Source of the DNA: CAVPFA01 sp963703655
GTDB lineage: Bacteria > Actinomycetota > Acidimicrobiia > Acidimicrobiales > Bog-793
DNA length: 64,000 nucleotides
Assembly: GCA_963703655.1 (NCBI GenBank)
Contig: CAVPFA010000003.1
Span: forward strand, 558,001 to 622,000
Reading direction: 5' to 3'
Both the position numbers and the translations under genes were made by a program. The notes beneath the pieces were generated by a model that saw only the letters and a list, made by a program, of their open reading frames with translations, was not told the origin of the DNA and did no database searches. The first letter of the stretch is position 1. Every line of letters starts with the position of its first letter. Below, in pieces: positions 8,627 through 16,508 of this stretch.

Positions 8627-9772
8627 CGGCGAGCCCGATGAGAGGGTCGGCTGCTCCGGGTCTCCTCGAGCTGACCGCCGAGGTGATCGAACGAACCGTT
8701 GAGGTCGCGAGCGTGCCTGCTCCGACCGGCGACGAGCACCGGCGCGCTCAGATGGTTGCCGGTTGGTGGCGAGGGGACGGCTTCGACCCGGTCTGGACCG
8801 ATGAAGCCGGGAACGGCTGGGCGAGGGCGCGGTGACGGCTCCGGTGCAGCGATCGTCCTCGCCGCGCACCTTGACACGGTCTTCGATTCCGGCACCGATC
8901 ACACGGTGAAGCGCACCGGTGACCGGCTTTTCGGCCCGGGGGTCGGTGACGACAGCGTGGCGATCGCCTCGCTGTCTGCCATCGGTCGCCTTCTCTCCTC
9001 ATCGGAGGGCTCGGCACCGGTGTTCGTCCTCGTAACCGTCGGCGAGGAGGGTCTCGGCAATCTCGCCGGCGCCCGGCACGCCATTGCGCACCCGCCGGCC
9101 GAGCTTGCCGCCTTCGTCGCGATCGAGGGCAACTATCTCGGCAGGATCGCGACGACAGGCGTCGGCTCGCGGCGCTGGCGGGTTGTGGTGACCGGGCCCG
9201 GAGGTCACGCCTGGGAGCAGTCGCAAGCTCCGAGCGCCGTGCACGAGGCGGCCCGAATAGTGCAAGCGCTTTCGAGGATCCCGACAGCGCCTGGGGCCAC
9301 CTCTTTGAACATCGGGAAGCTCGACGGGGGTGAAGCGATCAACGCCCGAGCGCGGGAGGCGGTCTTCGAGCTCGACTTGCGCGGAGCCGCCGAAGGCTCG
9401 CTCGAGGCACTCGAAACCGCCGCCCGTCAGGTCCTCGAGGCCCCGTGCGCGAGCGGGATCGGCATCGATGTCCACGAGATCGGCCGCCGCCCGGCCGGCA
9501 GCATCCAAAGCGACCACCCACTCGTCGGATCGGCGCGGGACGCGCTCGCCACGCGCTCGATCACCTGGCGCGAGGTAGCGGCGAGCACGGATGCCAACGC
9601 GGCGCACGCGGGTGGAGTTCCGGCCATCGCGCTCGGAGTCACCACCGGGTCCGGAGAGCACACCCCCGGGGAGTGGATCGACATCTCGCCCATCGGCGAC
9701 GGCATCGCCGCTATAGCCGACACAGTCGTCCGCTACGAACACGCGACGCGCTCAACCCAGGAGCAACCGTGA
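8623..9772 (+). CDS. M20-family metallopeptidase/amidase, frameshifted
   Basis: This is a second M20 hydrolase, with intact motifs: AAHLDTVF, GPGVGDD, VGEEGLGN (both catalytic glutamates) and an IEGN metal-ligand segment. The first about 66 codons read in one frame (ATG at 8623) and the rest in the next. The junction lies in the G-rich stretch around 8821-8836, and removing one base restores a continuous protein of about 382 residues. Given the indels in ribosomal genes here, a base-calling error is more likely than a real mutation. ATGA overlap upstream and GTGA overlap downstream keep it in the coupled chain. N-acyl hydrolysis is the expected chemistry. Confidence 0.82.
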
Positions 9773-10794
9773 GAAAGCTGCGATCAGGGGTGGCGCTCCA
9801 GCCCGTTGACGACCCGACCACCTTCTCGACGATGGTCCACGAGATCGAGGAGCTCGGGTTCGACAACCTCTGGCTCACCGACTCCTCGTTGCACGCCCGC
9901 AACTGCTACGCGTACTTGACCATCGCCGCCCAGCAATCCAGCCGGCTGACCCTCGGAACGGCGGTGACCAACCCGCTCACCCGCCATCCCGGCATTACCG
10001 CGAGCGCCATCGCGACGGTCGACGAGATCTCCGGCGGCCGGACGATCCTTGGCATCGGCGCCGGTGACCGCCCTTTGCTCGCGCTCGGCCTGAGACCGAG
10101 CCCGCTCGCGGACCTGGAGACGGCGATCAACGGTGTGCGGGCCTTGTGGAGCGGCGCCGAAGTGGATCTCGAGGCCGGTTCGTTCTCGCTGCGCGACGCG
10201 CACCTGCGCTTTGGGGCAAGGAGCGACATCCCGGTGTTCATCTCGGCGAGCGGGCCGCGAACGCTCGAGCTCGCTGGTCGTGTCGCCGACGGAGTGATTT
10301 TGCTTGTCGGCCTCTTCCCCGAAGCCATCGCCTGGGCGCTCGGCCACATCGACGAGGGAGCTCGAGGCGCCGGTCGCAAGTGGGCTCACGACGGCTCCCG
10401 CCAGCGACCGCACGTCGCCGTGTTCGCCTACGGCGCGATCGACGACGACCGCGACCGGGCACTCGAGAGGGCACGCTCGATCGCAGCCTGGTTCCCGCAG
10501 ACCGCTCCCGTGATCTGCCAGATCGCGGGGCTCGGCGACGAGCTGGCGGCTCGCGTCCGACGCGCCTACGGCGGTGGTGAGTTCCAAGAGGCGGCAGGCG
10601 CTGCCAAGCTGCTGCCCGACGACTTCGTGCGGAAGGTCGCCCTCGCAGGCGACAGCACGGACGCCCGAGCCCGGATCGAAGCGGTGCTCGACGCCGGCGC
10701 CGACTCCGTGCACGTGTTTCCCCTCGGCGATCGAAGAATGGACACGGTTCGGAGCTTCGCACGCTGCTGGCAGGAGGTGACCGGCCGGCGCTGA
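9769..10794 (+). CDS. LLM-class flavin/F420-dependent oxidoreductase
   Basis: This is a 341-residue luciferase-like TIM-barrel protein. The start LRSGVALQPVDDPTTFSTMVHEIEELGFDNLWLTDS and the central LTLGTAVTNPLTRHPGITASAIATVDEISGGR with GIGAGD are typical of F420-dependent methylene-tetrahydromethanopterin-reductase-like enzymes. Relatives use F420 or FMN; one distant relative, RutA, opens the uracil ring. GTG at 9769 overlaps the M20 TGA. It is the last gene of the chain that begins at 4190. A redox or ring-opening step is inferred from context. Confidence 0.88.
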   Translation: MRKLRSGVALQPVDDPTTFSTMVHEIEELGFDNLWLTDSSLHARNCYAYLTIAAQQSSRLTLGTAVTNPLTRHPGITASAIATVDEISGGRTILGIGAGDRPLLALGLRPSPLADLETAINGVRALWSGAEVDLEAGSFSLRDAHLRFGARSDIPVFISASGPRTLELAGRVADGVILLVGLFPEAIAWALGHIDEGARGAGRKWAHDGSRQRPHVAVFAYGAIDDDRDRALERARSIAAWFPQTAPVICQIAGLGDELAARVRRAYGGGEFQEAAGAAKLLPDDFVRKVALAGDSTDARARIEAVLDAGADSVHVFPLGDRRMDTVRSFARCWQEVTGRR

Positions 10795-10830
10795 CGGCGA
10801 CGCTGCGAGCGTGGACCGGATCGATACCCG

Positions 10831-10855
10831 TTTGGTATGAAAGATAGAATATTAG
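10831..10855 (+). promoter_or_regulatory. AT-rich element matching 4156-4180
   Basis: This stretch begins TTTGGTATGAAAGATAG and ends ATATTAG, matching the element before the first M20 gene at 16 of 25 positions in the same phase. It lies 19 bases before the GTG of the VOC gene, in the 79-base gap that separates the two transcription units. GATA and TATC flank its 3' half as a weak inverted repeat (10844-10861). A common regulator site for both units is plausible. Confidence 0.45.
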
Positions 10856-10873
10856 TTATCGGGGGGTGCCTTT

Positions 10874-11320
10874 GTGAGTTGTGTCGATGCCAAGACGAAC
10901 GATCGGGCGTTCACGATCCGGCGCATCCATCACGTCGCCTTTGCCCACAAGGACCGTGGGGTCCTCGACAGCCTCGAGTCATTGTTCGGTATGACTTGCG
11001 ACGAACCGGAGGCTGCCCCCGGCTTCGTTGAGCGCATGTTCCCTGTGGGCAACGCCTTCCTCCAGACGCTCGAGGCCACTGGACCCGGCCTGGTCGACCG
11101 CTTCGTCGAACGCCGCGGGCCGGCGCTTCACCATGTCGCCTTCGAGGTCGACGACATCGATGCGACCTTCGAAGCGCTGCGCCGGCGCGGCACGCCAATG
11201 GTGGACCAAGCCCCCCGCCCGGGCGGAGCAGGGACCCGCGTCGCGTTCCTGCATCCCTCCGCTTGCGGTGGACTGCTGGTGGAGCTGGTGGAATCGGTGA
11301 GGCAGGCACGTTCGTGGTAG
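10874..11320 (+). CDS. VOC-family protein, methylmalonyl-CoA epimerase-like
   Basis: The 148-residue protein has two vicinal-oxygen-chelate modules. RRIHHVAFAHKD (H20), NAFLQTLE (Q64), ALHHVAFEVDD (H87) and LLVELVE (E137) match the four metal ligands of methylmalonyl-CoA epimerase. Such enzymes invert the alpha-carbon of an acyl-CoA so that the mutase can use it. The mutase lies 3.4 kb upstream in another transcription unit, which supports a shared pathway. The GTG start follows a GGGGGG tract and an AT-rich promoter-like region. An extradiol-dioxygenase-like or lyase role is less likely given the ligand spacing. Confidence 0.82.
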   Translation: MSCVDAKTNDRAFTIRRIHHVAFAHKDRGVLDSLESLFGMTCDEPEAAPGFVERMFPVGNAFLQTLEATGPGLVDRFVERRGPALHHVAFEVDDIDATFEALRRRGTPMVDQAPRPGGAGTRVAFLHPSACGGLLVELVESVRQARSW

Positions 11321-12045
11321 AAGGCGCCGCGCGACGCGTCGAGCGAGCGCACAGATCGAGTGCCGTCGAGTCGGCGTTCTCCACCCGCCACGACAGGGAG
11401 AAGATCACCGACTGGGTCTTCGAGGAGCTGAAGAGCGCGATCATCGATCTTCGTCTGCCCCCGGGTGAGCCCCTCCGCGAGGCGACGATCGCCGAGTCGC
11501 TCGGCGTGAGCAAGACGCCCGTGCGCGAGGCGTTGACGCGCTTGGAGCTCGAAGGCCTCGTCGAATCGACCTCGTTCAAAGGTGCCGTGGTCTCGAGCTA
11601 CACCAGACGCGACCTGATCGAGCTCTACGAACTCCGGGAGCTGCTCGAGATCTGGGCGGTGAGGGAGGCGGCCAGCTCGATGAGCAGCGACGCTCTCGAC
11701 CGGCTGGACGACCTCATCGAGGCGGGAGGGCGCCTTCGCTCCGAGGGCAGGACCGAGGACCTCGAAGAGCCGATAGACGAGTTCGACGCACTTCTGTTCG
11801 CTCAGGTGACGAATCGGCGGATCGCCGCCCTGGTCAGCAACCTGCGAGCCCATCTGACAAGAATCGGGCGCCTGACCGCACAGATCCCTGGCCGGCTCGA
11901 GACCTCGGTCGACGAGCACGCTCTCATCGCAGAGGCCCTGCGTCGCCGGGACCCGGACGCTGCGGCTGTGGCACTTCGCAGGCACATCGCGAGCGTGCAA
12001 GCCGATCAGCTCAGGATGCTCGACGACCGTGCAGAGATGACCTGA
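11314..12045 (+). CDS. GntR-family transcriptional regulator, FCD (FadR-like) subfamily
   Basis: An N-terminal winged helix (residues about 27-93: WVFEELKSAIIDLRLPPGEP, then REATIAESLGVSKTPVREAL) is followed by an all-helical FCD ligand domain. IDEFD, DEHALIAEAL and LRRHIASV provide the Asp/His residues that usually bind a metal in this subfamily. Such regulators respond to organic acids or related metabolites. The GTG at 11314 overlaps the VOC stop; an ATG at 11263 would overlap that gene by 58 bases. It is the only regulator in the catabolic region, so it is the best candidate to control both units and bind the shared AT-rich element. Confidence 0.9.
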   Translation: MVEGAARRVERAHRSSAVESAFSTRHDREKITDWVFEELKSAIIDLRLPPGEPLREATIAESLGVSKTPVREALTRLELEGLVESTSFKGAVVSSYTRRDLIELYELRELLEIWAVREAASSMSSDALDRLDDLIEAGGRLRSEGRTEDLEEPIDEFDALLFAQVTNRRIAALVSNLRAHLTRIGRLTAQIPGRLETSVDEHALIAEALRRRDPDAAAVALRRHIASVQADQLRMLDDRAEMT

Positions 12046-12046
12046 T

Positions 12047-12742
12047 GTGGTGAGTCTCATCTCCAAAAAGCAGGCCGGATCGGTCTCGGCGCGACTTCAC
12101 GAGCACGGCAGTGCCATTTGGAACGCGGCGATCCATCACCCGATGGTGTTAGAGATTGCGGCTGGGACGCTTCCGCACGAGTGCTTCCGCCACTATTTCG
12201 AGCAGAACATCTTGTACCTCGAGGACTACGCAAGGGCTATCGCGGCGGTGACCGCCAAGGCGCCCGATGCCGAAGCGCTCGAGGTTCTCGGGCGCATCAT
12301 CGAGCAGATCATCACGGTCGAGCTGCCGGCGGGCCGCGACTTCCTCGAACGCCTTGGCGGGGATCCGGCCACGGCGCGGGGTCTGGAGACCATGGAGCCC
12401 ACGACTTATGCCTACACGCGACACCTGCTGTCAGTCGCCGCGCTCGGGGACTGCTCGGCTGGGCTCGCCGCTGTGCTCCCCTGCCAGTGGAGCTACGGGG
12501 AGATCGGTGCCAACATCGCAGGCGTAAAGCCCGACGACCCGATCTACGCCGACTGGATCAATGTCTTCGGCAATCCCGAGTACGAGAAGCTGATGGACGC
12601 GACGACCAATCTTCTCGACCGGCTCGCCAAGCCCGGGGAGGAGAGCTTTGGCAGCCTGCAAGTCATCTTCGACGTCTCGACGCGCTACGAGGTCGAGTTC
12701 TGGGACATGGCCTACGGGCCGCCGACAATCACGCGGTCATAG
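12047..12742 (+). CDS. TenA/THI-4 family protein (thiaminase II-like)
   Basis: This is a 231-residue all-helical heme-oxygenase-fold protein. HPMVLEIAAGTLPHECFRHY, PTTYAYTRHL, AAVLPCQWSYGEIG and STRYEVEFWD match TenA throughout. The nucleophile Cys135 of Bacillus TenA is C146 and Glu205 is E215, while Tyr112 is conserved. The aminopyrimidine-binding Asp44 is Asn54, and Tyr163 is Phe174. TenA normally hydrolyses 4-amino-5-aminomethyl-2-methylpyrimidine or thiamine. The two changes suggest a related but different substrate, such as a deaminated or substituted pyrimidine. The gene starts with GTG GTG two bases after the GntR stop; the exact start is uncertain by one codon. Confidence 0.83.
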   Translation: MVSLISKKQAGSVSARLHEHGSAIWNAAIHHPMVLEIAAGTLPHECFRHYFEQNILYLEDYARAIAAVTAKAPDAEALEVLGRIIEQIITVELPAGRDFLERLGGDPATARGLETMEPTTYAYTRHLLSVAALGDCSAGLAAVLPCQWSYGEIGANIAGVKPDDPIYADWINVFGNPEYEKLMDATTNLLDRLAKPGEESFGSLQVIFDVSTRYEVEFWDMAYGPPTITRS

Positions 12743-12762
12743 GAACGGAGGCCGAGAGACTC

Positions 12763-14103
12763 ATGAGCACGGACCCCAAGGGCGAGCGCACGACGATATC
12801 GAACGGGATAGTCGTCACGCTCGACCCGGCCGACGAGGTGCACATCGGCGGCACCGTCGTCGTGGACGACGATCGGATCACCTACGTCGGTCCGCCAGGC
12901 TCGGCACCCCAGCCGACCGGCAAGGTGATCGACGCCTCGGGCAAGGCAGTGCTCCCTGGCCTGGTCGACCTCCACTACCACACAGCGATCGCCAAGGGCT
13001 GGAGTGACCACCTGCCGCTGTGGGAGTACCTGGACACCCTCTGGTACCCGGCGATCCGGGCGCTCGGCGACGAGGACGCCTACTGGGCGGCACTTGCCAG
13101 CTACTGCGAGTCGATCAAGTGCGGCGTCACGACGGTGAACGACATGTACCGGCGCATCGAGGGCCTCGCAACCGCCGCCGAGGAGATCGGGATCCGGGCG
13201 GTGCTCTCAAATGACGTCGCCGATCCCGAGCACGACCTCGATTCCCTCGACGACACGCGCGTGGCCCACGCGGCAAAGCACAACGCGGGCAACGGCCGCA
13301 TCGAGATCGCAGTCGGCATCGAGTGGCTCCCGATGGCGAGCGAGGAACTGCTCCGCGGCGCCCGGGCGCTGGCCGACGAGCTCGGGATCAAGTTCCACAT
13401 CCACCTGAACGAGTCGATGACCGAAGTCGACAACTCGCTGGAGCGCTTCGGCAGGAGGCCGACCGAGGTCGCCTTCGATTGCGGAGTCCTCGGGCCCGAC
13501 TGCATCGCCGCACACTGTGTCTGGCTGTCGGATCGCGAGATCGACCTCATGGCCGAGACCGGGACTCACATCTCTCACAACCCGGGCTCGAACGCCAAGC
13601 TCGGAAACGGCGTCGCCCGTCTTCCTGACATGCTCGCGGCCGGGATCAACGTCGGCCTCGGCCACGACGCCGCGGAGTGCAACAACAGTCGCGACCTTTT
13701 CGAGGCGCTCAAGCTCGCGTCCATCATCCACCGTGCCGTCCACCAGGACGCGAGTCTCGGCCAGCCGGCCGACATACTGCGCATGGCGACGCTCAACGGC
13801 GGTCGCGCCCTCGGCCACGAGACGGGTCGGCTCGCCCCCGGCTGGAAGGCCGACCTGATCCTGATCGACCTGTCCGGGCCGATGTTCGTGCCGCTGCTGC
13901 CCGAGCACACAGAGCAGCTCTACTCGCACCTCGTCTTCGCCGCGAACGGGAGCTGCGTCGACACTACGATCATCGACGGCAAGGTCGTCATGGCCGGCCG
14001 CAAGCTCACGACCATCGACGAGGAGCTCGTGTGCCGGAAGGCAAACGAGGCCTTCGCCTCGGTGCTCGGGCGCATGGTGGTGCCGGAGCAGGTCGGGCGC
14101 TGA
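12763..14103 (+). CDS. TRZ/ATZ-family amidohydrolase, tandem copy 1
   Basis: The 446-residue metal-dependent hydrolase belongs to the atrazine/melamine/cytosine deaminase group. Visible motifs are LPGLVDLHYHT (H71, H73), KFHIHLNES, IAAHCVWLS, ISHNPGSNAKL and GLGHDAAEC, where D302 is the catalytic metal-binding Asp and the usual GTD is GHD. The C-terminal LAPGWKADLILIDL is a family landmark. ATG at 12763 is 20 bases after the TenA-like gene. It is almost identical to the next gene, and the amino-acid differences cluster at residues 306-316, directly after D302. Deamination or dechlorination of a heterocycle is expected; the substrate is unknown. Confidence 0.9.
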   Translation: MSTDPKGERTTISNGIVVTLDPADEVHIGGTVVVDDDRITYVGPPGSAPQPTGKVIDASGKAVLPGLVDLHYHTAIAKGWSDHLPLWEYLDTLWYPAIRALGDEDAYWAALASYCESIKCGVTTVNDMYRRIEGLATAAEEIGIRAVLSNDVADPEHDLDSLDDTRVAHAAKHNAGNGRIEIAVGIEWLPMASEELLRGARALADELGIKFHIHLNESMTEVDNSLERFGRRPTEVAFDCGVLGPDCIAAHCVWLSDREIDLMAETGTHISHNPGSNAKLGNGVARLPDMLAAGINVGLGHDAAECNNSRDLFEALKLASIIHRAVHQDASLGQPADILRMATLNGGRALGHETGRLAPGWKADLILIDLSGPMFVPLLPEHTEQLYSHLVFAANGSCVDTTIIDGKVVMAGRKLTTIDEELVCRKANEAFASVLGRMVVPEQVGR

Positions 14104-15452
14104 GCGTCACGACAAGACCCGACTCGAGACTGAGGACCCGATGGGCGAGCGCACGACGATATCGAACGGGATAGTCGTCACGCTCGACCCGGCCGACGAG
14201 GTGCACATCGGCGGCACCGTCGTCGTGGACGACGATCGGATCACCTACGTCGGTCCGCCAGGCTCGGCACCCCAGCCGACCGGCAAGGTGATCGACGCCT
14301 CGGGCAAGGCAGTGCTCCCTGGCCTGGTCGACCTCCACTACCACACAGCGATCGCCAAGGGCTGGAGTGACCACCTGCCGCTGTGGGAGTACCTGGACAC
14401 CCTCTGGTACCCGGCGATCCGGGCGCTCGGCGACGAGGACGCCTACTGGGCGGCACTTGCCAGCTACTGCGAGTCGATCAAGTGCGGCGTCACGACGGTG
14501 AACGACATGTACCGGCGAATCGAGGGCCTCGCAACCGCCGCCGAGGAGATCGGGATCCGGGCGGTGCTCTCAAATGACGTCGCCGATCCCGAGCACGACC
14601 TCGATTCCCTCGACGACACGCGCGCGGCCCACGCGGCAAAGCACAACGCGGGCAACGGCCGCATCGAGATCGCAGTCGGCATCGAGTGGCTCCCGATGGC
14701 GAGCGAGGAACTGCTCCGCGGCGCCCGGGCGCTGGCCGACGAGCTCGGGATCAAGTTCCACATCCACCTGAACGAGTCGATGACCGAAGTCGACAACTCG
14801 CTGGAGCGCTTCGGCAGGAGGCCGACCGAGGTCGCCTTCGATTGCGGAGTCCTCGGGCCCGACTGCATCGCCGCACACTGTGTCTGGCTGTCGGATCGCG
14901 AGATCGACCTCATGGCCGAGACCGGGACTCACATCTCTCACAACCCGGGCTCGAACGCCAAGCTCGGAAACGGCGTCGCCCGTCTTCCTGACATGCTCGC
15001 GGCCGGGATCAACGTCGGCCTCGGCCACGACGCCGCGGAGTCGAGCAACACGCGCGACTTGTTCCAGATCATGAAGCTCGCGTCCATCATCCACCGTGCC
15101 GTCCACCAGGACGCGAGTCTCGGCCAGCCGGCCGACATACTGCGCATGGCGACGCTCAACGGCGGTCGCGCCCTCGGCCACGAGACGGGTCGGCTCGCCC
15201 CCGGCTGGAAGGCCGACCTGATCCTGATCGACCTGTCCGGGCCGATGTTCGTGCCGCTGCTGCCCGAGCACACAGAGCAGCTCTACTCGCACCTCGTCTT
15301 CGCCGCGAACGGGAGCTGCGTCGACACGACGATCATCGACGGCAAGGTCGTCATGGCCGGCCGCAAGCTCACGACCATCGACGAGGAGCTCGTGTGCCGG
15401 AAGGCAAACGAGGCCTTCGCCTCGGTGCTCGGGCGCATGGTGGTGCCGGAGC
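12780..15452 (+). repeat. recent tandem duplication, two 1310-base units
   Basis: Bases 12780-14089 and 14143-15452 align without gaps at a constant offset of 1363. I count 16 differences. Three are isolated (13155, 13262 and 13965 in copy 1), two of them synonymous and one Val to Ala. The other 13 fall within 32 bases, 13679-13710. The unit boundaries lie just inside both reading frames, so each copy keeps its own few first and last codons. Confidence 0.95.
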
Positions 15453-15472
15453 GGTCGAGCCGGGCGGGCTGA
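14141..15472 (+). CDS. TRZ/ATZ-family amidohydrolase, tandem copy 2
   Basis: The 443-residue protein repeats the upstream gene from its sixth codon on. All metal motifs are identical. The loop after the catalytic Asp reads ESSNTRDLFQIMKLA in place of ECNNSRDLFEALKLA. The C-terminus differs after VPE (RSSRAG against QVGR), where the duplicated block ends. ATG at 14141 lies 37 bases after copy 1, and its own stop is one base before the GTG of the next amidohydrolase. The two products probably act on the same kind of ring but may differ in specificity, as AtzA and TriA do with few changes. Confidence 0.9.
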   Translation: MGERTTISNGIVVTLDPADEVHIGGTVVVDDDRITYVGPPGSAPQPTGKVIDASGKAVLPGLVDLHYHTAIAKGWSDHLPLWEYLDTLWYPAIRALGDEDAYWAALASYCESIKCGVTTVNDMYRRIEGLATAAEEIGIRAVLSNDVADPEHDLDSLDDTRAAHAAKHNAGNGRIEIAVGIEWLPMASEELLRGARALADELGIKFHIHLNESMTEVDNSLERFGRRPTEVAFDCGVLGPDCIAAHCVWLSDREIDLMAETGTHISHNPGSNAKLGNGVARLPDMLAAGINVGLGHDAAESSNTRDLFQIMKLASIIHRAVHQDASLGQPADILRMATLNGGRALGHETGRLAPGWKADLILIDLSGPMFVPLLPEHTEQLYSHLVFAANGSCVDTTIIDGKVVMAGRKLTTIDEELVCRKANEAFASVLGRMVVPERSSRAG

Positions 15473-15473
15473 G

Positions 15474-16508
15474 GTGCAGATCGACGCCCATACCCACATC
15501 CTCAGCCTCTCGGCCGACCGGGCGTTCACGACCGCATACGGCCGGGAAGGCTCGCTCTGCATCTACCGCAGTCGCGGCCTGCTGCCGAGCCACCGGGCGC
15601 CGACCGACGCCGAGTGGGAAGAGGTCGGCTACCACCACGACGGCTTCCCGGTAATCGGACCGGCCGAGTCCATCAGGGACCACCCGGGCTTCGACCGGAT
15701 GGTCGTCCTGGCGATATCGCCACAGTTCCTCGAGGGGCGCCTGATCGGGACGGTGGACACGGACGGTGTCACCGACGTGGCGGGGCCACCGCATCCCGAC
15801 AAGTGCAACGACTACATCGCGGCGGTCGTGCGCTCGGCCCCCGACCGGTTCATCGGCTTCGGCTCGGTGAACCCCTGTTACCGGGGCGTCCGCCATGCGG
15901 TCGAGGAGCTCGAGCGCTCCGTCGTCGAGCTGGGTCTGTCCGGTGTGAAGCTCTACCCCATGTACCAGCACTGGGCGCCGAACGATCGTGAGCTCGGCTT
16001 CCCGATCTTCGAGAAAGCGGCGGAGCTCGGAACAGTGGTCATGGTCCACCAGGCCGGCTCGACGCGCATCGACGCAAGGATGGAGCTCGGCCGCCCGTCG
16101 CTGCTCGATGACGTCGGCCGGGAGTTTCGCGACCTGCGACTGATAATCGCCCACTGCGGTACCCCGTGGGTAAGCGAAGCGATGTTCCTTCTTACGAAGC
16201 ACCCGAACTTCTACGCCGATCTGAGCTACCACCTCGCTACGGTGAGCCGGAGCGACATGTTCCACTGGCTGTGCTCGCTCGAGTCGTCTTTCGTGCCGCT
16301 CGAGAAGCTCTTCTTCGGTACCGACTACCCGGGATTTCTCTACGACCCGGTCGCTCTGCGCAACAAGCTCCTCAGCGTGAACGAGGAAGCCGGCCACTTT
16401 GGACTGGCAGCCATTCCGCAGACGCGGCTGGAGGCGATCATGGGCGACAACTTCGCCAAGGTGCTGGATGTGGACGCGACCAACCCGACCAATGGAGGAC
16501 CGAGATGA
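15474..16508 (+). CDS. amidohydrolase-2 family protein (ACMSD-like)
   Basis: This 344-residue TIM-barrel metalloenzyme opens with IDAHTHIL (HxH). VKLYPMYQHW, VVMVHQAGS, LIIAHCGTPW and LFFGTDYPG provide the later metal and catalytic residues of the family of 2-amino-3-carboxymuconate-semialdehyde decarboxylase. Members decarboxylate or hydrolyse ring-derived acids. The GTG start follows the stop of amidohydrolase copy 2 by one base, and ATGA links it to the dehydrogenase. It could remove a carboxyl group from a heterocyclic acid made by that dehydrogenase; this is inferred from order only. Confidence 0.86.
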   Translation: MQIDAHTHILSLSADRAFTTAYGREGSLCIYRSRGLLPSHRAPTDAEWEEVGYHHDGFPVIGPAESIRDHPGFDRMVVLAISPQFLEGRLIGTVDTDGVTDVAGPPHPDKCNDYIAAVVRSAPDRFIGFGSVNPCYRGVRHAVEELERSVVELGLSGVKLYPMYQHWAPNDRELGFPIFEKAAELGTVVMVHQAGSTRIDARMELGRPSLLDDVGREFRDLRLIIAHCGTPWVSEAMFLLTKHPNFYADLSYHLATVSRSDMFHWLCSLESSFVPLEKLFFGTDYPGFLYDPVALRNKLLSVNEEAGHFGLAAIPQTRLEAIMGDNFAKVLDVDATNPTNGGPR

